Origin: an uncultured Ruminococcus sp.
GTDB lineage: Bacteria; Bacillota; Clostridia; Oscillospirales; Ruminococcaceae
Assembly: GCA_947176565.1 (NCBI GenBank)
Contig: CAMWRC010000108.1
Coordinates: 1-5,297, forward strand
Direction of reading: 5' to 3'
DNA length: 5,297 nucleotides
Numbering within the stretch: the stretch's first letter is position 1; each line of letters opens with the position of its first letter. Position numbers and translations under genes: made by a program. The notes beneath the pieces are model-generated. The model made no database searches, was not told where the DNA came from, and saw only the letters and a list, made by a program, of their open reading frames with translations. Below, in pieces: positions 1-5,245 of this stretch.

Positions 1-25
1 CCTTTATACATAAATAACCAGATTA

Positions 26-54
26 ATTATATCATATTTTCTTGTATATGTAAA
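26..54 (-). promoter_or_regulatory. Sigma-A promoter reading leftwards out of the window
   Basis: On the minus strand there is a -35 box TTTACA (49-54), a 17-base spacer and a perfect -10 box TATAAT (26-31). The TGA just before the -10 box makes it an extended -10. Transcription would start near position 19 and run off the left edge, so a minus-strand gene probably begins just beyond the window. It lies downstream of the feoA terminator, so it would start a separate transcript. The gene itself cannot be seen. Confidence 0.6.
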
Positions 55-66
55 CACTTTCAGAGC

Positions 67-104
67 AAAAAAAGAAACGGAAAAAAATCCGTTTCTTTGT
101 TTTT
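67..104 (-). terminator. Rho-independent terminator after feoA
   Basis: An 11-base-pair perfect stem (71-81 with 88-98, core AAACGGA/TCCGTTT) encloses a 6-base loop. On the minus strand the stem runs straight into a U-rich tract. It lies 12 bases beyond the feoA stop codon. The plus-strand side also ends in a T-run (100-104), so it could work in both directions, although no plus-strand gene is seen to its left. Confidence 0.85.
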
Positions 105-115
105 ATCATTTGTTC

Positions 116-337
116 TTAATCTTTCAGAGTTATAGCATCAGCAAGCTGATTGTCAATACTGTACCGGCTGTCCTTTACGGATATTACGCAGGTTTTTTTT
201 CTGCGTGTAACTACCGTTATTGATTCTCCGCTGTAGCAGCCGAGTGAAAAGAGGAAAGAAACAAGCTCCTCATCACCTTTAACATTTATTTCGTTTATGA
301 TATATTCCCTGCCCACTTCGGCATTCAATAAAGTCAT
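116..337 (-). CDS. feoA: FeoA-type ferrous iron transport accessory protein
   Basis: This 73-residue protein has the size and pattern of FeoA, a small SH3-like cytosolic protein that assists the membrane iron(II) transporter FeoB. The visible family features are the N-terminal MTLLNAEVGREYIINEI, the central SLGCYSGESITVV (residues 31-43) and the C-terminal KDSRYSIDNQLADAI (residues 55-69), the usual clostridial form. The start ATG at 335-337 is preceded by a strong GAGGGAG ribosome binding site (343-349). No feoB is present: the gene has its own consensus promoter upstream and its own terminator downstream, so it appears to be monocistronic. It may serve a feoB elsewhere, or it may be a stand-alone FeoA-domain protein, for example with a regulatory role. 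The family call is firm. The link to iron transport is from the family only. Confidence 0.88.
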   Translation of the reverse strand: MTLLNAEVGREYIINEINVKGDEELVSFLFSLGCYSGESITVVTRRKKTCVISVKDSRYSIDNQLADAITLKD

Positions 338-371
338 ATTTTCTCCCTCGTTTCCTGATTTTTATATAAAA

Positions 372-387
372 GTTACTATAAACTAAC
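372..387 (-). promoter_or_regulatory. Imperfect palindrome at the feoA transcription start, possible metal-repressor operator
   Basis: On the minus strand the 16 bases GTTAGTTTATAGTAAC form an imperfect inverted repeat with outer arms GTTA and TAAC (6 of 8 symmetric pairs match). It sits at about +1 to +16 of the predicted feoA transcript. The TTAG-type half loosely resembles sites of DtxR/MntR/IdeR-family metal repressors, and feo genes are often metal-controlled. The palindrome is seen directly; the regulator is a guess. Confidence 0.3.
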
Positions 388-394
388 CATAGCA

Positions 395-423
395 ATTATA
401 CATCAAATCTGTGAATTTGTCAA
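395..423 (-). promoter_or_regulatory. Consensus sigma-A promoter of feoA
   Basis: The minus strand carries a perfect -35 box TTGACA (418-423), an ideal 17-base spacer and a perfect -10 box TATAAT (395-400). The predicted transcript starts near 388, leaving an untranslated leader of about 50 bases before feoA. It lies downstream of the rplA operon terminator, so feoA is transcribed independently of the ribosomal operon. Confidence 0.85.
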
Positions 424-495
424 GAGATTCCAGATGATATATTAAATATCGTCATTTTTCATAAAAAACTCTTTATTATTATTGCCGTCCTGTAC

Positions 496-526
496 AAAAA
501 ACGCCCGCAGCTGTAAACCGCGGACG
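496..526 (-). terminator. Rho-independent terminator of the rpmG-secE-nusG-rplK-rplA operon
   Basis: On the minus strand CGTCCGCGG (518-526) pairs with CTGCGGGCG (502-510) around a 7-base loop. The stem has 9 pairs, two of them G-U. A run of six T (496-501) follows immediately. It is 34 bases after the rplA stop codon, so the operon ends at rplA and does not continue into rplJ-rplL. Confidence 0.88.
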
Positions 527-560
527 AATATTTTTATAATATCAGAACAGACCCTTATAA

Positions 561-1256
561 TCAGACACCGTACTTAGTTGTAGCAACAGGAACTCCGGGA
601 CCCATTGTTGAAGCAACTGTGCAGCTCTTGAGGTAAGTACCCTTTGCAGCAGCCGGCTTAGCCTTTACGATAGCTTCCATAAGAGTAGAGAAGTTCTCCT
701 CAAGCTTTGCAGCTCCGAAAGAAGCCTTGCCGATAGGACAGTGAATGATATTTGTCTTGTCGAGACGGTATTCAATCTTACCAGCTTTTGCCTCTGTTAC
801 AGCCTTTGCAACATCGGGAGTTACAGTACCAGCCTTCGGGTTAGGCATGAGACCTCTTGGTCCGAGAATTTTACCGAGTCTTCCGACGAGACCCATCATA
901 TCAGGTGAAGCAACAACAACGTCGAAATCCATCCAGTTTTCTTTCTGAATCTTCTCAACCATGTCCATACCGCCGACGTATTCAGCACCGGCAGCCTGAG
1001 CTGCTGCGTACTTGTCTTCTTTGCAGAATACGAGAACTCTTACATTTTTACCTGTACCGTTAGGGAGAACAACAGCTCCTCTTACCTGCTGGTCAGCGTG
1101 ACGTGAGTCAACGCCGAGACGGATATGAGCTTCGATTGTCTCGTCAAACTTTGCCTTTGCATTCTGGCACACTAATTCAAGAGCCTCTGTGGACTCGTAA
1201 AACTTTGCATAATCAACAGTCTTTGCACTGTCAACGTATTTCTTGCCGTGTTTCAT
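561..1256 (-). CDS. rplA: 50S ribosomal protein L1
   Basis: L1 is the protein of the mobile L1 stalk of the large subunit. It binds 23S rRNA helices 76-78 and helps deacylated tRNA leave the E site. In many bacteria it also represses translation of its own mRNA. The 231-residue length matches the family (E. coli L1 has 234). The diagnostic central segment [19 protein letters not shown] is at residues 128-146, followed by the conserved C-terminal lobe ending in MGPGVPV. The start ATG at 1254-1256 has a perfect AGGAGG site (1264-1269) at 7-base spacing. It is the last gene of the operon. The 118-base gap from rplK holds an L1-binding RNA motif, and a terminator follows the stop codon. Confidence 0.97.
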   Translation of the reverse strand: MKHGKKYVDSAKTVDYAKFYESTEALELVCQNAKAKFDETIEAHIRLGVDSRHADQQVRGAVVLPNGTGKNVRVLVFCKEDKYAAAQAAGAEYVGGMDMVEKIQKENWMDFDVVVASPDMMGLVGRLGKILGPRGLMPNPKAGTVTPDVAKAVTEAKAGKIEYRLDKTNIIHCPIGKASFGAAKLEENFSTLMEAIVKAKPAAAKGTYLKSCTVASTMGPGVPVATTKYGV

Positions 1257-1275
1257 TATATTTCCTCCTATTTAA

Positions 1276-1330
1276 GTGGTAATACCGCGCGCATATAGCG
1301 GAACGGTTAGCGGAATTTTCCTCCCACCAA
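1276..1330 (-). ncRNA. Probable L1-binding autoregulatory mRNA element upstream of rplA
   Basis: On the minus strand the rplK-rplA gap contains GGTGGGAGG (about 1320-1328) on one side and TATTACCAC (1276-1284) on the other. UGGU (1326-1329) can pair with ACCA (1277-1280). Between them a CCGC/GCGG hairpin can form. This reproduces the L1 site of 23S rRNA, where GGUGGGAGG faces AUACCACC. L1 is known to bind such mimics in its own mRNA and block translation. The element ends just upstream of the rplA ribosome binding site (1264-1269), as expected for translational repression. The similarity is seen; binding is inferred. Confidence 0.65.
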
Positions 1331-1374
1331 TAGAACGCTGAACGGGATTCCCCGCGCATCATTCGTTTGTGTGA

Positions 1375-1800
1375 TTAGTCAACAACAACAACGCCCATAG
1401 AGCGAGCTGTACCTGCAATCATGCTCATAGCTGCTTCGAGAGAGCCGGCATTGAGGTCAGGCATTTTCTGTTCAGCGATTTTCTGAATCTGCTCTTTGGT
1501 GATGTTTGCAACCTTTGTTTTGTTCGGAACGCCCGAACCGCTGTTGATATTGCAGGCTTTCTTGATGAGAACTGCTGCCGGCGGAGTCTTGGTGATGAAT
1601 GAGAATGAGCGGTCAGCGTAAACAGTGATAACAACTGGGATAATCATACCGATGTCGTTTTTTGTTCTCTCATTAAATTCCTTTGTGAATGCCATGATAT
1701 TAACGCCGTGCTGACCGAGAGCCGGTCCGACAGGCGGTGCAGGAGTAGCCTTTCCTGCTGCGATTTGAAGCTTAATGTAGCCAACTACTTTCTGTGCCAT
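1375..1800 (-). CDS. rplK: 50S ribosomal protein L11
   Basis: L11 forms the base of the GTPase-associated stalk with 23S rRNA. It takes part in elongation-factor function and the stringent response, and is the classic thiostrepton-site protein. The 141-residue length is standard. The N-terminal domain shows the proline-rich [18 protein letters not shown] (residues 21-38). The RNA-binding C-terminal domain ends with the conserved segment [13 protein letters not shown] (residues 127-139). The start at 1798-1800 has a GGAGGTG ribosome binding site (1808-1814) 7 bases upstream. It follows nusG by 92 bases and precedes rplA, the usual bacterial order. The gap upstream holds possible leader structure. 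Confidence 0.97.
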   Translation of the reverse strand: MAQKVVGYIKLQIAAGKATPAPPVGPALGQHGVNIMAFTKEFNERTKNDIGMIIPVVITVYADRSFSFITKTPPAAVLIKKACNINSGSGVPNKTKVANITKEQIQKIAEQKMPDLNAGSLEAAMSMIAGTARSMGVVVVD

Positions 1801-1820
1801 GTATTCGCACCTCCATGAAT

Positions 1821-1876
1821 GTGGTAAACGGCGGGATTTTATTCAGCCGGTGAGCTGTGGTAAATCTCTCCCGCTG
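1821..1876 (-). promoter_or_regulatory. Possible structured leader upstream of rplK
   Basis: The nusG-rplK gap on the minus strand can fold with GCGGGA (1869-1874) pairing to TCCCGC (1831-1836), and an inner CAGC/GCTG hairpin. It contains the octamer TTTACCAC twice (1857-1864 and 1821-1828). The same ACCAC end closes the L1-type element before rplA. A GCGGGAG...TTTACCAC arrangement just before the rplK ribosome binding site resembles a degenerate L1 site, since in other bacteria L1 acts on the L11 leader. This is weaker than the rplA element because GTGGGAG is not intact. Confidence 0.35.
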
Positions 1877-1892
1877 TTGAAAATTCTTGTGA

Positions 1893-2450
1893 TTATTCCA
1901 CTGACACGACCTGACTTATAGGCAGTGTAGTGGGTGTTTCTCTGCCGAACATTGATACGAGCAAATCAACGGTACGGTCATCGAGATTTATGCTCTGGAC
2001 GATACCAACAGAGCCGTCCATAGCAGTACCGGAAATCTGTACTCTGTCGCCGACATTGAAATTGACTTTGACTTTTGACTCAACATCTATGCCGAAAGTA
2101 CGTTTTATTTCCTCCTCGGTAAGCGGAGTAGGGGCGGAAGCCGGACCGACAAAGCCTGTACAGCCGCGTGTATTTCTTACGATATACCATGTATCGTCGG
2201 TAACGACCATTTTAATAAGAACATACCCCGGAAAGGTTTTGCGTTCAACTTCTCTTTCGACGTTTTTGGTTTCGCCGGTTTTTTTGTCTCTTGTTTCAGT
2301 AATTTCAATTACTCTTTCAGTAGGAACTCTGACTTCCTGGATAAGCTCATGAAGCTTACGGTTTTCTACAACCTTTTCTATATTCTTGGCAACCTTGTTT
2401 TCGTAGCCTGAATATGTGTGGATAACGTACCATTTAGCTGCTTCCGGCAT
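1893..2450 (-). CDS. nusG: Transcription elongation/antitermination factor NusG
   Basis: NusG binds RNA polymerase near the clamp, modulates pausing and Rho termination, and can couple transcription to translation. The 185-residue product is of normal length. The NGN domain starts with KWYVIHTYSGYE (residues 6-17) and contains RKTFPGYVLIKM (residues 70-81) and VRNTRGCTGFVGP (residues 91-103). The KOW domain starts at about residue 132 (VGDRVQI) and ends with FGRETPTTLPISQVVSVE. The KOW loop reads SGTAMDGSVGIV rather than the common GPF-type loop. The start at 2448-2450 has a GGGAGG site (2458-2463) at 7 bases. It lies 27 bases after secE, the usual partner order. Confidence 0.97.
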   Translation of the reverse strand: MPEAAKWYVIHTYSGYENKVAKNIEKVVENRKLHELIQEVRVPTERVIEITETRDKKTGETKNVEREVERKTFPGYVLIKMVVTDDTWYIVRNTRGCTGFVGPASAPTPLTEEEIKRTFGIDVESKVKVNFNVGDRVQISGTAMDGSVGIVQSINLDDRTVDLLVSMFGRETPTTLPISQVVSVE

Positions 2451-2477
2451 AATATATCCTCCCTCAGAATCCCGTTT

Positions 2478-2771
2478 TTAGCCCTGCTGATAGATAAGGC
2501 GCAGAAGATTAAGGAAACCAGTATCGAGCAGACCGACGAGAACCGCAGATGCAACGACTACAGCAAGTACTACTGCTGTATTGTTGGTGACTGTCTTTTT
2601 AGACGGCCATACTACCTTTTTGAACTCGATTTTCAAATCCTTGAACCACTTAGCCACTTTACCGGGCTGTTTTTTCTCGGATTTATTTTTTTCTTTCTTT
2701 TCCTTTTTTCCCGGCTTATCATCATTACCGGACAATTCGACGGTTGTATTTTCCTTGTCTTTTTTAGCCAT
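2478..2771 (-). CDS. secE: Preprotein translocase subunit SecE
   Basis: SecE is the small membrane subunit that clamps SecY in the protein-export channel. The 97-residue protein has a long, highly charged, lysine-rich N-terminal cytoplasmic tail (residues 1-45). The conserved amphipathic segment KIEFKKVVWPSKKTV (residues 47-61), with the hallmark WP at 55-56, follows. One membrane helix (about residues 65-83) comes next, then a short tail. The single-helix form is typical of Gram-positive bacteria. The start at 2769-2771 has a GGAGGGAG ribosome binding site (2779-2786). It follows rpmG by 17 bases and precedes nusG, the standard rpmG-secE-nusG order. Confidence 0.96.
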   Translation of the reverse strand: MAKKDKENTTVELSGNDDKPGKKEKKEKNKSEKKQPGKVAKWFKDLKIEFKKVVWPSKKTVTNNTAVVLAVVVASAVLVGLLDTGFLNLLRLIYQQG

Positions 2772-2788
2772 AAAAATACTCCCTCCGA

Positions 2789-2938
2789 TTACTTGGTTTC
2801 CTTGTGAAGAGTGTGTTTGCGGCAGAACTTACAGTGTTTCATCATTTCGATTCTGTCGGGGTCGTTCTTCTTGTTTTTCTTGGAAACGTAATTACGCTGT
2901 TTGCACTCTGTGCAGGCCAAAGTAATTTTAACTCTCAT
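2789..2938 (-). CDS. rpmG: 50S ribosomal protein L33, zinc-ribbon form
   Basis: Translating the minus strand from the ATG at 2936-2938 gives a 49-residue protein beginning [20 protein letters not shown] and ending at a TAA (2789-2791). It is a basic L33, a small protein near the E site of the large subunit. Two CxxC pairs (Cys9/Cys12 and Cys36/Cys39) make it the zinc-binding form. Firmicutes often also carry a zinc-free paralogue used under zinc shortage. The ribosome binding site AGGAGGTG (2944-2951) is strong. It is the first gene of the operon; the secE ribosome binding site starts 2 bases after its stop codon. It is short and easily missed by length-filtered gene calling. Confidence 0.95.
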   Translation of the reverse strand: MRVKITLACTECKQRNYVSKKNKKNDPDRIEMMKHCKFCRKHTLHKETK

Positions 2939-2943
2939 ATCGG

Positions 2944-3038
2944 CACCTCCTGATTAGATTACTTCTCCGCTGACGAGGTCACCGGAGATAGGTTGTTTGC
3001 CTCCCTCACAGGGCATAAAAAATAACCCCTAACGAGGT
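2944..3038 (-). promoter_or_regulatory. Structured 5' leader of the rpmG operon
   Basis: Between the predicted transcription start (about 3038) and the rpmG ribosome binding site (2944-2951) the minus strand carries a hairpin at 2964-2988. It has TCTCCG pairing with CGGAGA, a G-G mismatch, TGAC pairing with GTCA, and a CTC loop. A smaller CCCT/AGGG hairpin lies at 3003-3013. The bases at +1 to +13 (3026-3038) nearly repeat those at 2967-2979 (11 of 13 identical, sharing ACCTCGT and AGNGG). ACCTC is complementary to the GAGGT of the ribosome binding site, so alternative pairings are possible. No match to a named leader family is recognised. Confidence 0.4.
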
Positions 3039-3044
3039 AATTTA

Positions 3045-3073
3045 ATTATACCACACAAAAAACAGCTTGTCAA
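3045..3073 (-). promoter_or_regulatory. Consensus promoter of the rpmG-secE-nusG-rplK-rplA operon
   Basis: The minus strand has a perfect TTGACA (3068-3073), a 17-base spacer and a perfect TATAAT (3045-3050). The TGG just before the -10 box makes it an extended -10 too. Transcription should start near 3038. This is as strong a sigma-A promoter as the sequence can make, fitting a growth-critical ribosomal operon. It diverges from the cysteine desulfurase promoter. Confidence 0.9.
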
Positions 3074-3157
3074 GTATTTTCTGAAATTTTTTTATAAATC
3101 TGTAAATTCAGATATTTAATTTTGATTCCGAAAGTTTAAATAATTAAATATATGTTT

Positions 3158-3213
3158 TGCTATAGCATTTCATGAAATAATATGTTATAATAGAAACGTT
3201 CTGTAAATTTACA
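3158..3213. repeat. Three short perfect palindromes around the cysteine desulfurase promoter
   Basis: Three perfect inverted repeats lie within 56 bases: TGCTATAGCA (3158-3167), ATTTCATGAAAT (3167-3178) and TGTAAATTTACA (3202-3213). The first two cover the -35 and spacer region of the plus-strand promoter. The third lies in the early transcribed leader. They could be binding sites for a regulator of sulfur metabolism, but the region is very AT-rich, so chance palindromes are possible. No known operator consensus is recognised. Confidence 0.3.
3163..3191 (+). promoter_or_regulatory. Probable extended -10 promoter of the cysteine desulfurase cluster
   Basis: The plus strand has a perfect -10 box TATAAT (3186-3191) preceded by TGT (3183-3185), an extended -10. 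The -35 region at 17-base spacing reads TAGCAT (3163-3168), which is weak. Transcription would start near 3198, about 33 bases before the first ATG. The weak -35 box and nearby palindromes suggest the promoter may need activation or be regulated. Confidence 0.55.
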
Positions 3214-3230
3214 TAAGAAAGCGTGGTTAT

Positions 3231-4361
3231 ATGTTCATATACCTTGACAATGCCGCAACGACGAAACCGTGTCCGGAAGCGGTTCAGGCGGCTGTTGAAG
3301 CAATGACCGGAAATTTTGGCAATCCGTCATCTCTGCACCGTGCAGGACTCGATGCACAGCTTGCTGTGGACAAGGCTCGGAAAATAATTGCGGGTTTGAT
3401 AGGCACGGAAGCCGGAAATATCATTTTCACTTCCGGTGCAACTGAAAGCAATAATCTTGCTTTGCGCGGAGTTTCAGCCGCATATGGCAGAAAAAAACGG
3501 AAAATAGTCGCATCGTCCGTGGAACACGCATCAGTTGACAAAACATTGTCAGCACTTGAAAAATCAGGATTTGAGATTGTCCGTATTTCTCCGCGTGAGG
3601 ACGGCAGATTTTATTCCGCCGACTTTGTGAATGTCTGCGATGAAAATACTGTTATGCTTACCATGATGTATGTCAATAATGAAACAGGATATATCCTGCC
3701 GGTAAAAGAGACTTTTTTGGCAGTTAAGCGGAAATATCCGGAAATTATCACACACAGCGACTGCGTTCAGGCTTACATGAAAATACCGTTCAGGGCGGTA
3801 TCAATCGGAGCGGATTTGATTTCCCTAAGCGGACACAAAATTCACGCTGTAAAGGGAATCGGAGCTCTGTACATAAGAAAGGGTGTGCGTGTACTTCCAG
3901 TAGTAACAGGCGGAAAACAGGAAAAGGGCATACGTTCCGGAACTGAAAGCGTTCCGCTTATCTGTTCATTCGGGGCGGCTGTCGAGAAATACGGCGAATC
4001 CATAGAGGAACGCTTTGAAAAAGTATCCGCACTGAAAAGGCATCTTCTGGAAAATATCTCGGAAATTGACGGCGTATCAATAAATTCACCTGATGACGGT
4101 TCTCCGTATGTGATAAATATTTCCGCCGCCGGAAAGCGTTCGGAAATAATGCTTCATTATCTTGAAAGCCGGAATATCTACGTGAGCAGCGGTTCAGCGT
4201 GTTCAAAGGGACAGCAAAGCGGTGTACTGGGAGAATTTGGCATAAAAGGCAAAAATGCCGACAGCGCCATACGTATAAGCATTACAGCGGAAACAATGAA
4301 ATCCGAACTTGATGAGTTTGTAAAGGCACTCCGCGATGGAATAAAAACAATAAGAGGGTGA
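3231..4361 (+). CDS. Cysteine desulfurase (IscS/NifS family)
   Basis: This PLP-dependent, cytosolic enzyme converts cysteine to alanine and carries the sulfur as a persulfide for transfer. The 376-residue length and MFIYLDNAATTKP start fit class V aminotransferases. Visible landmarks are TSGATESNN (residues 67-75), the PLP-stacking His99 in SVEHASV, Asn150 in VNNETG, Asp177 and Gln180 in HSDCVQ, the PLP lysine Lys203 in SGHK, RSGTES (235-240), and the catalytic Cys324 in SSGSACS. Some positions vary from the commonest form (SDCVQAYMK, GTES rather than GTEN, HKIHAVKG). The start is fixed by the family N-terminus, although the ribosome binding site is poor. thiI lies two genes downstream, so the likely sulfur acceptor is ThiI for tRNA 4-thiouridine. 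Iron-sulfur assembly cannot be excluded. Confidence 0.94.
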   Translation: MFIYLDNAATTKPCPEAVQAAVEAMTGNFGNPSSLHRAGLDAQLAVDKARKIIAGLIGTEAGNIIFTSGATESNNLALRGVSAAYGRKKRKIVASSVEHASVDKTLSALEKSGFEIVRISPREDGRFYSADFVNVCDENTVMLTMMYVNNETGYILPVKETFLAVKRKYPEIITHSDCVQAYMKIPFRAVSIGADLISLSGHKIHAVKGIGALYIRKGVRVLPVVTGGKQEKGIRSGTESVPLICSFGAAVEKYGESIEERFEKVSALKRHLLENISEIDGVSINSPDDGSPYVINISAAGKRSEIMLHYLESRNIYVSSGSACSKGQQSGVLGEFGIKGKNADSAIRISITAETMKSELDEFVKALRDGIKTIRG

Positions 4362-4365
4362 TTTT

Positions 4366-4902
4366 ATGAAACGAACTGTTTATTTTCATGAAGATGATTA
4401 TTGTCAGACAGAGATTCTTCCGCTTGCTGCAAAGAAATTCTGTCTTAAACAAATAGGCGAAATAGACGAATTTGCAGTCAGACACAGTGAGGGAATTGGT
4501 TTTTCCGATATGTATGTCCGTGATGAAAGTCCGCATTCGATAAGTGAAGCAGGAATCAGTCAGGAAAAAATTGCAGAGGTTCTTGATTTTCTGCCTGAAT
4601 TTGATGAAGTTGATTCTGAATATATGCATTATATAGGGGACAGTCAGCTTGTTTTTGCAAGGGGTATTGATAATCATATGGCTGTATTTTGGGAAAAGGA
4701 CGAAAATGGCATAATAAGTGCGATGTGGTTTGGAATATATGTTATTCCTGAAAACCGTGATATATGGTGCAAAACACTTATTGCTCTCGGCAGTATTGCT
4801 CCACTTTTGCTTGTGGATTGGTGTGCAGGAATATGTGTTGACTTGGCAGACGTGAAAGAAATAGAAAATTATATAAATGAAATAGAAAATTATACAGAAT
4901 AG
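4366..4902 (+). CDS. Unrecognised 178-residue acidic protein between cysteine desulfurase and thiI
   Basis: I do not recognise the family. The gene is real by context: it starts 4 bases after the cysteine desulfurase stop codon, has a GAGGGTG ribosome binding site (4354-4360) overlapping that stop, and its own stop overlaps the thiI ribosome binding site. The product is acidic, with no signal peptide. It begins KRTVYFHEDDYCQTEILP and has a hydrophobic stretch at about 137-151 (TLIALGSIAPLLLVD), too short and mixed for a clear membrane helix. Five cysteines are present (13, 26, 135, 153, 157), the last two in DWCAGIC. The C-terminus is a 7-residue tandem duplication (EIENYIN, EIENYTE). The gene is more AT-rich than its neighbour: sampled lines are 35-42% GC against 42-53%. 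It could be an immunity-like or lineage-specific accessory protein, or a sulfur-relay helper. Neither is supported beyond position. Confidence 0.8.
   Translation: MKRTVYFHEDDYCQTEILPLAAKKFCLKQIGEIDEFAVRHSEGIGFSDMYVRDESPHSISEAGISQEKIAEVLDFLPEFDEVDSEYMHYIGDSQLVFARGIDNHMAVFWEKDENGIISAMWFGIYVIPENRDIWCKTLIALGSIAPLLLVDWCAGICVDLADVKEIENYINEIENYTE
4858..4899 (+). repeat. 21-base tandem duplication at the end of the unknown gene
   Basis: Two adjacent 21-base units (4858-4878 and 4879-4899) match at 18 of 21 positions. The first 16 bases are identical in both, starting GAAATAGAAAATTATA. The repeat is in frame and adds seven residues (EIENYIN then EIENYTE) right before the stop codon. It looks like a recent slippage duplication in an AT-rich tail. 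Confidence 0.85.
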
Positions 4903-4913
4903 GAGAATTTGAA

Positions 4914-5245
4914 ATGAAAGAAATTGTACTTGTAAAATTCGGGGAAATGGTTCTGAAGGGACTTAACAAGCGGACCTTTGAGGATATGCTTAGAAAAAAT
5001 ATCAAACGCCGTCTGAGAAGTCTTGGAAAATTTGAGCTTACAACCGCTCAGTCCACCACATATATAACTCCTCTTGATGAGAATATCGAACTGGAGGAAG
5101 TTATTGAACGCGTAGGAAAAATTTTCGGAATCGCTGCACTTTGCCGTGCCTGCGTGTGTGAAAAGGATTTCAGCGATATTGCAGAAAAATCAGTTGAATA
5201 TCTTAATGATGTACTCAGCAATGTAAAGACTTTCAAGGTCAATGC
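4914..5245 (+). CDS. thiI: tRNA 4-thiouridine synthase ThiI, N-terminal part only
   Basis: ThiI adenylates U8 of tRNA and inserts sulfur received as persulfide from a cysteine desulfurase, giving 4-thiouridine. In some bacteria it also serves thiazole synthesis. Only about 110 residues are present. MKEIVLVKFGEMVLKGLNKRTFE is the N-terminal ferredoxin-like domain with the family GE-x-x-LKG-x-N-x-x-xFE pattern. From about residue 60 (LEEVIERVGKIFGI) the THUMP RNA-binding domain begins, broken off at TFKVNA. The PP-loop ATPase domain and any rhodanese domain are missing. The start at 4914 has an AGGAG site (4901-4905) overlapping the previous stop codon. The frame stays open to the window end, but bases from 5246 are adapter, so residues after about 110 would be artefacts. 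Confidence 0.92.

Noticed and set aside
1930..2352. Open frame of 140 codons on the plus strand opposite nusG
   Set aside because: It is antisense to an unmistakable nusG, has no ribosome binding site of note, and its product is low in family-like pattern. It is a shadow of the NusG codons.
2418..2807. Open frames on the plus strand opposite secE and rpmG (2418-2807 and 2581-2925)
   Set aside because: The runs of F and L come from antisense reading of the lysine-rich SecE tail. secE and rpmG explain the DNA fully.
2952..3038. A tRNA gene in the rpmG leader, since tRNA genes often neighbour rpmG-secE
   Set aside because: No cloverleaf, no TTCGA-type T-loop and no acceptor stem could be found. 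Only a short hairpin is present.
3091..3118. Imperfect hairpin ATCTG...CAGAT in the divergent intergenic region as a terminator
   Set aside because: Arms are only 5 bases and AT-rich, no proper T-run follows, and no gene ends there. It is most likely chance in an AT-rich spacer.
4282..4677. Minus-strand open frame of 131 codons across the cysteine desulfurase/unknown-gene junction
   Set aside because: It overlaps two well-placed plus-strand genes with coupled ribosome binding sites. No promoter or ribosome binding site supports the antisense frame.
3231..5245. A new defence or selfish system built around the cysteine desulfurase, as in DNA phosphorothioation (dnd) loci
   Set aside because: The partner is thiI, not dndB-E genes, and the unknown protein shows no nuclease or helicase motif. 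A tRNA-thiolation cluster is the simpler reading.
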